Of a stretch of DNA of 64,000 bases, positions 10,482-22,545 are shown piece after piece. The stretch is taken from assembly GCA_028571685.1 (NCBI GenBank), contig CM053142.1, forward strand, positions 123,558,796 through 123,622,795, read 5' to 3'. Positions within the stretch are counted from its first letter, which is position 1, and each line of letters begins with the position of its first letter. The notes below the pieces were generated by a model. That model was not told the DNA's origin. It saw only the letters and a list, made by a program, of their open reading frames with translations, and did no database searches. A program made the position numbers and the translations under genes. Origin of the DNA: Heterohyrax brucei. Lineage: Eukaryota; Chordata; Mammalia; Hyracoidea; Procaviidae.

Positions 10482-13163
10482 ACATACATGCATCCCATGG
10501 TTGTTACACAGTGAAATGATACTGCTTGTGTTAAGGACCATATACACATAGTTATCATTATTTATATTCACAATGCTTCCAGTTACATCAGGGGGATGAG
10601 GCAGATAACATGTTCTGTTCACGAATGTGGTTAATATTCATCAGTTTAAGTTTTAGAAGCCAGTGAAGACAACTTCAACAACAGGTATATGAAACAGTGT
10701 TGAAAAGAGTTTGTTTAATCTTTAGATCTTTGGCTGTGGAAATAACATAAAACATTCCAGGCACAAAGACTAGAAAAGAAAGCAACAGGTCAGAGATCTC
10801 AAAGAGGAGATGGAAGAAGCTAGAGAAGGGGATGCTTAGAGGGGTTTCTTTGCTGTCAATTAGCAGATGTTTTTAAATTTAATAGTTGTATTTACCAGCC
10901 CCTGAAGTGTTTGAAGCTAGTGTAACCAACCAAGCAAATAATTTTGTTTTAGCTTTTCTTTTTGCTTCATTTTCTTTCCTTTTCTTTCTTTTAACCAGAG
11001 GTTTACGCCACAGGAAAGGAGATGAGAAAAACAAAAAGACAGAACCTGTTGAGAAGTTGTGAGGTTAATCATGTTCCTAGCATCCTGGCACTATACTAGA
11101 CCTGCCAATCCATGAGAAAAACTGAGAAGACTCCTGCAGTGTTTGCAAAGAAATCAGATACAAAAACAATCTAAAAAGAAGCTGTGTACAGTGTGAGGGA
11201 AATCATACACCTGCGAAGACCCTCCCTCGCTTAAACCTAGGTGCTCGCGTACCGTATGAGCACCTGCGTGCACCGCTCCCCACACACGTATCTGTTACCC
11301 TCCCCAGCTTACACACCCACCCCATCCACAGATCCCTCATATTTTGCTTTGCTGGCCACTGGACGAGAGGTTCTAAAATTGCACTATACAGTAAATTAAG
11401 AAAAGGACAGTTGATTGAATTTTTCCTTAAAGTATACTTCTAACTAGAAATGTACTGCCAGGGCAGGTAGCACAGGGCATCCTACGGTGCAGCGAAAGAA
11501 CATTGCCAGCTCCCCTAGTACCATCTGAACCTCCCATTTCTTCATTATCACCTACTTACTCACTAAGCCCTAGAAGGAACCTGTTAGTGTATTTTACAGT
11601 ATTAATAGATCTTTTATTAGCAATCATGTTTCAGAATTGCTTTTCATATAAAAGCCTTGCACTAACTGTGTCATCCCATTGATCTTACTTCAATGTGCTC
11701 CTTACAGCATTTCAAATGGCTAATAACTTGCTAATATAACTTTACAGGTACATTTTGTACCTTTCTCTGTGCTGATTGTAGACATAACAGCTCATTAAAC
11801 ACTGTGAAAGAGCACAGGCTAAGGCCCTTCCTTTTAACAAGCCAGCCATGCAAAACCAAAGTCTAAGCGCTCTCACCTGTAGCGATCGTCCCGCACCACC
11901 TCCGTAATCCCAGGAGGCAGAGGTGGGGAGCAAATGCCACACAGAACTGCTTCTCCGAGGGATAGATAATACTTGGGTGGTATCTCTACAGTTTTGTTTC
12001 CGATGCTGATTTAATCTCCGTGATCCCTTTCTCCTGTCATTTCCAGATCTCGCCAGTACAGGTTAGCCAGCTGAATGAGGGTCACTCCAAGGTCAGCTAC
12101 AGAACAGCGCAACTTGTGTCGAGGCATACTTCCACACTAATATACCTACTTCTATCCCAGACCTAGCCCTGACCATACATAAAAGAAAAACAAGTTGCTG
12201 TCACTTGACAAAATAACGTCAAAGAGAGTGTGAATCTGCAGGCATACTCTCGGAGTAGTAGATGTCAGCACAGTCATGATCATAAAACACAGCATTTTTT
12301 TTTTTTTTTTAATTCTCGGTGTGGTCTTTGTGGTTATACTTGATTATTTAGGAGTTAATCTGGAAAGAAAGGTAGTTGCACTAATCCGGATTGTTCAATA
12401 AACTACTCACAGGTATGGGAGAAATAGGCCTAAAGCTGTTTTAGTATTTTGTAAGAAAATAGGTGGCAGTTAACAGCAGAACTGATGAGAATTTAGGTGA
12501 ATCCCTTACTGAGTTAACTATATACTTATATAAAACAGAAGTTGCACACCTTCCAAGGGGGGAAAAAAATCGAGAGCCCAGAGCTTAATCTGAATTCTAT
12601 TGCTCCAGTTAAATTAACACAAAATGACAAAATTGTTCAGTAATTGTATTCTTTTAATATACCCACTGCTGACACTTTCAGATAAAATCAGTCAGCGCTT
12701 ACAAGCAGTGCTTTTCACAAGAGACCCTTTCAGTGCATGCCTGCTTCCAATGTCTTTGCTCAGGGAGTTGCCCCCACTGGCATAGCTCACTTACAGATAT
12801 TTTCATAACCTCTCACATGAACATAACTGTTCATGGGCTACATCCAAGAAGTTAACAAGCCTGAGATAACAGCTCAGCCAACTTACGGACTCCGTTACTG
12901 CTCCACTTTGAGGCAGAACACAATACACTAGCAAAATAATGAAGTCCAGTACATCAACCTGTCTGCCTACAGAACTCGACTCATTCAGAAGAGCTTAAAT
13001 CACCAACCTGGAGAGCAGAAAGACGAATGAACCAACGTGGCTACATTACCAGTTTCATCTAGTTTTCAACTTAGCGTTAGTTTTAAGTGATTCCAATACA
13101 GAATAGTGGCTCAGCCCCTGCCCGTACAGAGCTTCAAGTCTAGTCATACACAGTAGGATAAAC
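10482..13163. other. Unassigned non-coding DNA
   Basis: There is no recognised repeat except a 14-base T run near 12297-12310. An 8-bp palindrome 'aggtgctc...gagcacct' lies near 11240-11266. Part of the stretch (11870-13160) has more CpG than its surroundings but no credible open frame. Confidence 0.5.
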
Positions 13164-13316
13164 TAAAAACTCGCTGCCATCGAGTGGATTCTGACTCAGA
13201 GCAATCCTATAGGACAGAGTAGAACTGCCAGCAGGGTTTTCAAGGAGCATCTGGTGGCTTTGAAATGCTAACCTTCTGGACAGTAGGTGAGCTTTTAACC
13301 ACTACACCACCCAGGC
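13164..13316 (-). repeat. AfroSINE
   Basis: Minus-strand SINE with the recognisable blocks 'aaactcgctgccatcgagtg', 'ataggacagagtagaactgc' and 'aaccactacaccaccc' in reverse complement. The tRNA-related head is at the right end. Confidence 0.9.
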
Positions 13317-13333
13317 TGCAGAAACAAGTAATA

Positions 13334-13483
13334 AAAGCAAACCCACTGACATAGAGTCAATTCCAACTCACAGCACTCCTGTGGGACCCCCTAGAATTTC
13401 CAAGGAGTGCCTGGTGGATTCAAACTGCCAATCTTTTTGTTAGCAGCTGTAGCACTTAACCACTATATGTCACTAGGATTTCT
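13334..13483 (-). repeat. AfroSINE
   Basis: Second minus-strand SINE only about 20 bases right of the previous copy ('aagcaaacccactgacatag ... gcacttaaccactatatgtc'). The two sit head-to-tail in the same orientation and have independently diverged bodies, so they are separate insertions rather than a local duplication. Confidence 0.88.
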
Positions 13484-13674
13484 GAAATGAATAATAGGGA
13501 AAATATATTCTGTTCTTGTTGCAAAGAAATTGTTTCTGATGGTTATCCCAACTAAAAAGGCATTCTGGCCTAACATCATTACTAGTTTTAATTAGCTAAG
13601 GAGTGTGATATTCAAAATACATCACATTGCTTGTCATGCTGATCACAACACTGTGTAAATTATAATATGTTTGT

Positions 13675-13805
13675 CCTTTTTTTTGTTTCTCTAACAAGTT
13701 TGTTCCTTCTTTAGGATGGGAACAATATTTTAACTCTATTTCCATTGACAACCACAAAAACAGGCACAGAGTGAGCCCTCAATAAGCATTTCATTGATTC
13801 CTGCT
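13675..13805 (+). repeat. L2/MIR-type 3' end fragment
   Basis: The phrase 'cacagagtgagccctcaata' followed by 'agcatttcattgattc' resembles the common 3' end of mammal-wide L2 and MIR elements (usually 'gtgctcaataaatatttgtt'). It is short and old, and I cannot separate the two families here. Confidence 0.5.
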
Positions 13806-13884
13806 AATAGTTCTGTAACAAGCAGGTACAATTTCTGCTAGCAGGAGCAGTGACTGCTGTCTCCTGTTCTAAGAGTCCAAGAAG

Positions 13885-14278
13885 AGCATGCCACCACCTG
13901 CCAGTTTGCCACAATGTGGTGGCTTACATGTTGCTAATACGGGAGAAGCTATGCCACCAGTCTTCCAGACCAGTAGGGTCAGCCATGGTAGGCAGTTTCA
14001 GTGGAATTTCCAAATTAAGACAGACTAAAAAGGAAGGCCTGGAAATTTACTTCTGAAAATTAGTCAACGAACACTCTATGGATCCCACAGAATATTGTCC
14101 CATACAGGGCTAGAAGAGGAGCCCCCTGAGTTGGAAGACCCTGAAAATCCACTGTGAATGCATCAAAATCCATTCAAGTGTACCTGTGAGAATGAAGACA
14201 GCAGCAGGCCAGGCAACGTTTCATTTCGTTGCATATGGGATCTCCATGAGTCTGAGCTGACACGAGAACAATGAGAAC
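13885..14278 (+). mobile_element. Non-autonomous RTE derivative (RTE head joined to RTE tail)
   Basis: The left part ('agaagctatgccaccagtct', 'aatttccaaattaagacaga', 'gaggagccccctgagttgga') looks like the 5' untranslated head of the autonomous afrotherian RTE. The right end ('gttgcatatgggatctccat' then 'gagtctgagctgacacgaga') is an RTE-type tail. The coding middle is absent. The same design recurs at 62752-63283. This is the usual form of SINE-like parasites of RTE LINEs. Confidence 0.7.
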
Positions 14279-15100
14279 CAGGTGCTATTCTGATTGTGGA
14301 AAGGATTTGATCGACCCTACAGAAATTTCTTTGTTAAGCCTGTTGTTTTCCGTTTGAACTCAAATCTGCCCCCCTTCCAACCGTTTACCAATATCTCAAT
14401 CATATTTCTAACCCATGGAAGTTGTTTCTGGGTATATCTTCCTACTTGCATTGGAAGAAAGAGCAAGGGAAGTTTATGTTTACCCTTATTTCAGGAAAAA
14501 GGACTGTGAGTATATATTCATCAATTGCTATCTAGAAAGTAACAAGAAGAGTAAAATCTTTGGGAAATCAATAATGAAATAAGTGGGTATGCAGGCGACT
14601 AATGGCAGAAACTTGAAATCAGAGTAATTTCAATGACAGGACTTCCTCACTCTAGACACTACATAAAACATCAAAATATTACAAGAAAGTCTGAAAATGT
14701 CAAATTCCAAATAGAATACTGAGTAGAGTTTTCAGAAAATTCCTTGGCGCTGATCTATTTATTCCTATATTGGCAACAACTCTCTTGAAATACATAATTA
14801 AAACATTCATCATTGGGGATGATGAACTTCTTAAGCACAAATCCCTCAGTAAACACATATTTTGTACAGAAAGAGCTTAATTTAGGCCTTTCTTTTGTGG
14901 CTTCACAAAAAGAAGTCCTCTTTGTGGCCATCAAGTCTTTAAAATATTGTACATGTATATAATCTGGTATAATTGGAAGTATTTATAATGTTTTTATTAC
15001 CCTGGAAAATTAGAATAAATGACCTACGTGATAACTTTATTGGAAAAAAAAAAGAGACTTATATTCCCTACTCCTTCTACTATTCTCTGAAAGAAAGAAA
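14279..15100. other. Unassigned non-coding DNA
   Basis: AT-rich sequence without recognised repeats, genes or RNA genes. Confidence 0.5.
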
Positions 15101-15259
15101 CCCTGGTGTAGTAGTGGTTCAGGGCTGTGGCTGCTAACCAAAAGGTCAGCAGTTAAATTCTACCATGTGCTCCTTGGAAACTCTATGGGATATTTCTATT
15201 CTGTTCAGTAGATTTGCCATGAGTTAGAACTGACTTGATGGTAACGATTTTTTGGTTTT
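15101..15259 (+). repeat. AfroSINE
   Basis: Plus-strand SINE. It begins 'ccctggtgtagtagtggttc', continues through 'ctgctaaccaaaaggtcagc' and 'ctccttggaaactctatggg', and ends 'cttgatggtaacgatttttt'. The head retains tRNA-like promoter-box spacing but is diverged. Confidence 0.9.
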
Positions 15260-16974
15260 ATAACAAATAAAAGTGTAATAAAACCTGTAAACTCCAAGAA
15301 TTTAACCTGCACTTGAAAAGCAAACACTTTCATGAGGTTCAAATACAAATAAGACTATATTATTAATCTTTTTTAACCTTGAAATGTCTTTCAAGTAGGA
15401 ATGGAGAACCCCGTGAAGGCTTTTTCTTATACTTAAAGGTACTCTGACTTTCAAATCAGGATTCATTCTGCTGGTATATGTGGCTTCCCACAAGCATTAG
15501 AAACCAAGACATTGTTGATATAAACCACTCTACGGCAGTATTATACTTAGAGGTTGTTAAGGAATGAAATGAACATTTAAAAGAAGAAGGAATATAAGAT
15601 GTGAACAATGAAACACATTGAGAAATAATACATTAACATATCAGACATTTCAAATTCTTGTGGCAAAAAAAGATGTGCCTAATGGGTACCCCAAATCCAA
15701 TTGCCCTCAGGAAACAAGTATAAGAGGAGAAAGGTGGTATTCCCAAGAGGCAGTAAAAATCAGCAAAGTAAGACCATAAAATGAATGATGAAATCCCTTC
15801 ATGTGTTACATGACATAGACTCCAGGAGGCAACACTGTTATAAGATCAGCTGCACGGACTGGGTCAGTGATGAAGTGAGAACGAGTCAGCAAGCCAGCCG
15901 TAATTCTAACTTCCGCCCCCACAGCGCACATCCTTTAAAAGGGAGGTCTGGGTGGATTCCCTTACATAAAATCCCCAGTTAGCCTCGGACTGCAAGGCTG
16001 TTTCATGGGAAATGATGCACAAAACCTTTAGCTGATGCTGAAAAGGAATTCACTGTGTTATTTTCTGAGGCAGCGTCCCTCCACCCTCACGTTAGACCTT
16101 TAGCTGAAGTCACTTGAAGATTTCAGAGGAAAGAAGGTTTAAAAACACATAAAAAAAATACCTCTGAATTACAGCCCCCAACTGACTACAAAATTTAGGG
16201 AGTCAGCGTACAACCCAAAGCTGTCACAACATGGTGAACTTACAGGTTCGCATATCAACGGTAAAGAGCCCTACAGTGAAAACCGGAAGGGAAACCCATG
16301 TGAAATAATCAGCACAGCTGCAGTGCGTTTTGGGGGCTGGTCACTTTTTAGTGTCACGACCAGTCTCAGATAGCGACCCTGCAGAGACAGAGCAGCAGTC
16401 ACCGCAAGCACCTGCTCCCACAGTCCGGATTCAGGTCATTTCCCAGTTTGAGGACAGTGATTTTGATGGTTTATTTTTCCTTCTCTGGTCTACAGTTTCT
16501 CTGTTTGCAGTTTTCAGTTTCAAGCCAAGATCACCAGAGTGGAAGCTTAGTGTTTTGATTCCTAAGATCGGTGTCACAACAGAAACACGTTCAAAGCGGT
16601 TGTCACCACATTGTGCCAAGAGCTGGCTCCCAGATGCTTTGGGTGGACCTCCGTGTTTACTTGTGACACATCCCTAAAATTGTCTTGCACCAAAGAGGTG
16701 AAAGTGTGGTCATAGTTTTATGATTGTCACCAATCATATACAAAGCAAATATCAAAACCCACTCCAGTTATGAATGGAAAAAGGCATTCATTTTTTTAAA
16801 AGTGATATCATGGTTTTCAAATGTTGTGTGTGATGATTCTTTAAATATGGAAAATTCATAAAAGATCAAAGAAAAATGTGAATTGTCATTATGCCAGCCC
16901 CTGGCAGTAAGCATTTCAGAATATTTCCACATTTTTCTATGAATGTATTAGTGTGCATGTGTATGTATATATGG
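15260..16974. other. Unassigned non-coding DNA
   Basis: No repeat family is recognised. The longest frame (16330-16677, 115 codons, starts MGAGHFLVSR) shows no known motif, signal peptide or splice context. Its reverse strand is also partly open, so it is most likely chance. Confidence 0.5.
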
Positions 16975-16986
16975 CTACGGCTACTA

Positions 16987-18224
16987 TTTTTTTGTTATGA
17001 TGGAAAATGGACATTTCCACATAAATTTGCATGCACACCTATGTGCAGCTCCACTGCTCTCCCTGCCCGGTGACAGCACGCTCTTCCTCTCCATTCTATA
17101 CAAGTCATATCCTCCTAACAGTCTCCTATCCCCTTCTCTCCACCCACTCCCCCACCTCCAGTAATAGGTCAGCAGGCTGACATCTTATAGATGCATAGAA
17201 CCATAAAGTGTATATATGATATAGTCACTCTGAGTCACTAAGTCCAATCCATTCCTGTCCAAAGAGTTGACCCCCATTATGATTTATGGACAGGAGCAGC
17301 ATCAGGGCCAGATACCATGCTCACAGGGGAACCCTGAGGCCCCTGGACCATCAATTGCAGTCTTTTAGTGGAGATTTCAGGGTGCACCCCTTTTTATTCT
17401 TGTTTTGCCAGGGAGACTCAACTTTGTGAGCTCCATCACAGCTATCACTTGTGGTGGCCGGGCACCATCAGTTCTTTCAGTCACAAGCCAGTGTAGTCAC
17501 TCACTCACACGGGTCTCTCTGTCTTCTGGGTTCTCTTTCCCCCATGTCATTTTGGTCCTTGGTGATCATCGATTCCTGATGAGTTGGGACTATTTGTTGT
17601 ATCTCAAATGGCAGCTTGGCAGCTTTTAAGATCCCAGATGCCATTCACTAATGTGGGGTACAGAAGACTCTCTTAGCAAAATGCTAATTGTGCCAACTGG
17701 TCTCAATTTCCCCTGAGAACATGATCCCCAGCCCCCTGCCCCAGCTACTCTGTCCTTGCAATATGGGTTAAGATGGGAGGAGTAATCATATTATGTTGAA
17801 GTCCAGTTAAAATTGATCTTCTTTCTAATGTGTGCTGTCACAGATTTCACCCCAACCAAATTTCTATCAACTATCTAATTTTTACCCCACCCTCTTCATC
17901 CCTCCCTCCCCATCCTTATAGCTGTCAAAGAGTCCTTTCTTCTATGTATGAGTCTGTTTTTAAGGTCTTATTGCAGGGGTTTCATACAATGTTTGTCCTT
18001 TTGTCACTGACTGCCTTCACTCAATATAATGTCTTCCAATTGAAACCAGGTTATGAGATGTTACCTAAAATCATCATTGTTCTTTATCATTGTGTAGTGT
18101 TTCATTGAGTATACATACCATAGTTCATCTATCCATTCCTCTGTTGTTGGGCATCTGGGTTGATTCCATCTTTTTGCTATTGTGGACTGTACTGCAATAA
18201 ACATTTGTGTGCATGTATCAGTTG
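16987..18224 (-). mobile_element. 5'-truncated L1 (ORF2 3' end plus 3' UTR)
   Basis: Reverse-oriented L1. The T-rich remnant of the A tail is at the left (16987-16993), followed by the 3' UTR in reverse (for example 'gctactctgtccttgcaata' near 17743-17762). At the right is the final stretch of ORF2 ('ctgttgttgggcatctgggt' near 18141-18160). It is truncated near 18224. The coding part is too short and damaged to give a product. No clear TSD was found by eye. Confidence 0.88.
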
Positions 18225-18865
18225 TATGAAGACTAATATTTTTATATAGCCTACATTTTTATTCAACACATGATTAGTTATGTAATTAAAAAACTCTTCA
18301 TAATAGTTTTAATAGTTACCTAATATTTTAAAACAACGCCTGTATCACACTATTTTTTTAAAACATGGAACACCGTAGCAAAAAATTTTGTGGTTACCAA
18401 AATAGCCAGTCCCAATGTCCTTCTCCGTTGCCTGCCTTTTATTATAGAAGGTGAAAAATAATCTGTTCATACAGTTTTGTAGGCCTTCCAAACAGTTGGG
18501 GTGACCAAGCTCTAATCACAACAAGAGATTACTAGAACTACCACGAAGCCATGTTGTTTTCCTGATAAAAAGAATAGACAGGAACAGAAAGTCACTTTTG
18601 CCTCCACTTTATCCTCCCTTCTTGGACATGGACACGATGTCTTGAGTTAGACAGCTACCTTGCAAACAGTTGTAAAGGGACGGGGGTAAAGATGAAATGT
18701 CAATATGCTGTGGATAGAAGAGCAGTCAGATAACAAGAGCTAGGATCCTTGATCGTATTTTGGAGCTGCGAAACTAACCCTGACACCACCTATCTCTTGG
18801 AATACTTGTTAGATAAACGATAAATATCTTTGCCTTTTCATTATGCTGGGCAAAATTAGTTAATT
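18225..18865. other. Unassigned non-coding DNA
   Basis: AT-rich sequence between two L1 fragments, with no recognised feature. Confidence 0.45.
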
Positions 18866-20510
18866 GTAGAAGGACAACATTGTGTGAGACCACTGCTATA
18901 AGGATTCAAGAACCAACTTAAACACAGAAGGAACAATTGCTTGATGGTTATGAGGGGGGTTGAGAGGCAGAGGAGTATTCACTAATTAGTAAATTGACAA
19001 AGAATTAAGTGAAGAGAGAGAGAGCACACATACAAAATCTGACAACTATGTACATGAACTTAATTGTTCTAAGTGCTACATACCTCACTGTGGGATATCA
19101 ATCACTGTGGTCACCTTCAAAGCAATCTCCTTGGGAAGCTATGCACCAATTCCAGCACCTAGTTTACCCTTCAGTGCAATTCTGGAACTCTTTCTGGAGT
19201 TAACATTGCACACAGGGGCAAGGTGGCAAGTTCTCAAACTTAATTTTATAGTTGTCTGCGAGGGAGTTTTTAGCCAGAACACAAATACCTGTATTGGATC
19301 ACCCTCCTTACTCACCTGATCTGGCCCCCAATGACATTTTTGTCTACCCAAAGATAAAGAAAATATTGAAAGGGAGACATTTGGATCACATTCAGTAAAT
19401 CAAGGGTAATATGGCAACAGCTCTAATGGCCATTCCAGAAAGAGAGATCCAGAATTGCTTCTAAGAGTAGTCTAGGCACTGGCATCAGTGCATAGCTTCC
19501 CGAGGGGAGTGCTTCAAGTGTGACCATAGTGATATTCAGCAGTGAGGTATATAGCACTTTTTCCAGGATGAGTTCGCAGACTTAATTGGCAGTCCTCATA
19601 CTCGACGGCACTTGGCTGGCTTGGCTCATACAGCAAAGGAGAAGTCAGCACAAATGCACAAAACCCAAAGCTTAGAAGTATACTAAATAAAACCAAACAC
19701 TTTCAGGGACAGAGTGCCAGGGTCAGGGGTCTAGGGACCGCAGTTTCAGGAAACATCTAGGTCAACTGGCATAACAAATTTTTTAAGCGAATGTTCTGCC
19801 TCCCACTTTGGTGAGCAGCATCTGGAGTCTTAAAATCTAGCAAGCAGCCTTCTAAGAAGCATTAGTTGGTTTCAGTCCACCTGTAGCAAAAGTGAAAGAA
19901 GAGCATCAAAGACACAAGGAAAGTGTGAGCCGAGGAAACAGAAAGAGCCGCATATACCACAGACTACATTGGCACGCGACCACAAGAACCAGCCAGTCTC
20001 CAGCCACCACCAAAGACTGCCCTACAGTGAACCTAACAAAGAGTCTCTGATGGAGCAGAAAAACTGTGGGGTGAAAAACACCAACTCTAGTAGAAAGACC
20101 AGACCTGATGGTCTGACCAACTTGAGGGTCCCTGGAAGACATGAGCTTTGGATTCTCTGTTAACTCAGAAATTAAACCATTCCAGAAACCAACTCCTCAG
20201 ACAAACAATGAACTGGTCTATAAGACATAGAATGATAGTGGTGAAGAGTATGCTTCTTGGCTTGGGTAGATACAGGAGATTAACTGGGCAGCTTGTGTCT
20301 GGAGGCAAGACGAAAAAGCAGAGGAAGACAGCAGGTAGTTAAGTGGACATAGGACATACGGGTTGGAGGGGAGGAGTATGATGTTACAGTGTGGGGAAAG
20401 CAGCTAGGGTCATGTGGCAAAGTGTGTGTAAGTTTTGTATGAGAAAATGACTGTAATTGTGAATGTTTACTTGCAACAAAAGATAAACAAAAATGTATTT
20501 AAAAAAAAAA
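18866..20510 (+). mobile_element. 5'-truncated L1 of an older 3'-UTR type, interrupted by a mariner
   Basis: The left piece (18866 to about 19030) begins in the last ORF2/3' UTR region ('gtgtgagaccactgctataa'). The sequence resumes near 19590-19640 and continues through 'gagcagcatctggagtctta', 'aagaccagacctgatggtct' and 'aaaccaactcctcagacaaa' to an A-rich end at 20490-20510. This 3' UTR differs from the one on the full-length L1 and recurs at 23660-23800 and 59735-60710. It therefore marks a second L1 lineage. It is non-coding. Confidence 0.8.
19071..19562. mobile_element. Fold-back mariner-like element
   Basis: Two inverted arms, 19071-19200 and about 19430-19562, carry the same mariner 3'-end sequence in opposite directions ('tgggaagctatgcaccaatt' left against reverse-complement 'cgggaagctatgcactgatg' right). 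Both arms end in 'gtgctacatacctcactg'-like sequence. The loop keeps the C-terminal part of a transposase on the + strand, including YSPDLAPND near 19305-19331, which contains the third catalytic Asp of mariner transposases. Stops lie nearby. The element sits inside an L1 3' UTR. Confidence 0.75.
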
Positions 20511-20512
20511 TC

Positions 20513-21825
20513 TTTACCTTTTAAGACAATGGTGGTCAGGTTTTCTGTTGCAATAGCCAAAAGTTATCCTAAGTTATCAGACTTTAGGTTGTCTTCAGGC
20601 TTTTATCATATGAAATATGATGAAAAAAATTTTTGTATGCAAAACTGCCTCTCCCGTTTCTTTATGTAATCTTTAAAGTATAAAATGAAATGACAAATAT
20701 TAGAAACTTTGATTTCTTCTTTTGATTTAATGCAGAGCAATTTCATAGCAAGAATGTCCTTCCTCAGAGAAGTTGAATTAAAATAAATCATTAAGATTTG
20801 TACTCAAGAAACTGTAGTAGATTTCACTCTGCCTTTTAGAAGCTTTTGACTCAGTACTTGAGCCTCTTATGCAGCTTCAAAACTAAGCAAATGTCCTGTA
20901 GGAAAACTAGCCATGGATTTGAGATCCCTTATATTTCTAATGTTTTACTTCAGTAATTATTTTCAAAACTTCATTCATTCCTCTTTCTCTCAAAAGAGAC
21001 TTGCTATGCAGGCCCAATCTGATCCTAAACCCATATCTGTCATAGGAAAATGACCTGAGAGGACAAGAAACATTTGATGAGAATCAGAAATTCCCTTGGG
21101 AATTTTAATTCATGCAGCCCTGTTGCTTCTGCAGATTTCTAACCACTCTAAAGATATTTTCTTGTTGTTGTTTTTCGTTGCAACCTGTCTGAACTTTTCC
21201 AGTTTTTGTAACGGGACCATTGGCCTTTAATTACTTAATATCTGATACTGAGATGCAGAAATGAGCTTGTGGTATTTCACTTTCAGATAGATTTCTAGCC
21301 ATCTTTCATAGAAACCCAACTTTTGTTTCCTTCTAATTTTTCATTAATCCACTGAATACCAGTTTATAGACAACTTACCAAGTAGGTCGTAAGGAAGAGA
21401 GAGAAGAGCAGCACAAGGAAAGATTTAGATCCTCAAGTGTTCCCAGGCACTTAGCTTATGACATTCAGGTGAAAGTCCTCTGCAGTTCTGTAGTTGTGAC
21501 CATCTGAAGCTCAATTTCACCACTGTGAAAGACTGTGTCACTGCTGTGACAGACCTTGCTGTGTCACTGCTCTGTTAGCCACCTTGCCACTGCCCCATGG
21601 CTCTACTTAAGGGGCAGAAGTGTGTCCCTCTGTGTGGTGCAGATTTCATTCTAGCCAGACTAGGTGGTTCTGGACCTGCTCTCCCCTGCAACCTAATCTG
21701 CTCTCTAGTTTTCCCCCTGATGTTCTGGGCTTCAGGAATGTCTTATATAATCCATTCAGTTATTTTTCTGGTTCTTTGTTGTCAGAGGGCTCATAGGATG
21801 CATGTGACTACTTCACCTTTTAGGT
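20513..21825. other. Unassigned non-coding DNA
   Basis: There is no recognised repeat or gene. A local repetition of 'ctgtgtcactgct' occurs at 21530-21575 and looks like a small tandem duplication. Confidence 0.5.
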
Positions 21826-21827
21826 TC

Positions 21828-22545
21828 TGCCTCTGACGTCTTTGGTTTTTAACACTTTAAAGAATTCTTTTGCAGCAATGTGTCTTTTGATTTCTTGAAT
21901 GCTGCTTCTATGGCTGTTGATTATAGATACAAGCAAAAAGAAATCATTGGTTTTAGGTCCCGTACTGAGGATGTTTGTTTTCATCCTGTTGAATGTAATC
22001 CATACCAAAAGCTGTCATCTTTGATCTTCATCAGTATTTCAAGTCCCTATCACTTTCAGCAAGGAAAGTTGTGTCTTCTATATAACATGGGTTGTTTAAT
22101 GAGTCTTTCTCCAACCTCAATGTTGTATTCTTCTATGTGGTGTCCAGCTTCTCAGATTATTTGCTCAGCATACAGATTAAATAGGTATGGTGAAAGGATA
22201 CAGCCCTGATATACTTTTCCTGACTTTAAACCATGTAGTATTGTGCCTTGTTGTTCCATTGGAATTACTGCCTTTTTTTACACGTACAGGTTCCTTATGC
22301 GCACAGTGAAGTATTCCGGAATTCACAACCTTTGTAATGTTGTCCATAATTTGTTATGATCCACATAGTAAAATGTCTTTGTATAGTCAATAAATTCTGA
22401 CTTCAGCCAGGATCCACATGATACCGCTCATTCCAAGCCCTCTTCTGAACCTCACCAGAATTTCTGGCATAATATCTCATCCACTGAAATTGACCAGTAT
22501 GAATTTATCTGGTACAACTTTGCTGGACAAAGATAAAATTTTGCC
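21828..22545 (-). pseudogene. RTE/BovB-type LINE fragment, reverse transcriptase region
   Basis: Read on the minus strand, this covers the RT core and the region after it. The + strand phrases 'ctcagattatttgctcagca', 'ataggtatggtgaaaggata' and 'aatttgttatgatccacata' are antisense to the RT. The catalytic YADD position reads YIED on the minus strand near 22078-22089, and frames are broken. It is truncated at both ends. The right edge grades into unassigned sequence, so 22545 is approximate. Confidence 0.82.

Noticed and set aside
11238..11266. 8-bp perfect palindrome with short loop in a CpG-containing patch
   Set aside because: Too short to be distinguished from chance, with no associated terminator, RNA gene or repeat.
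16330..16677. 115-codon frame considered as a possible exon
   Set aside because: No known motif and no convincing splice acceptor/donor with a continuing frame. The opposite strand is also open.
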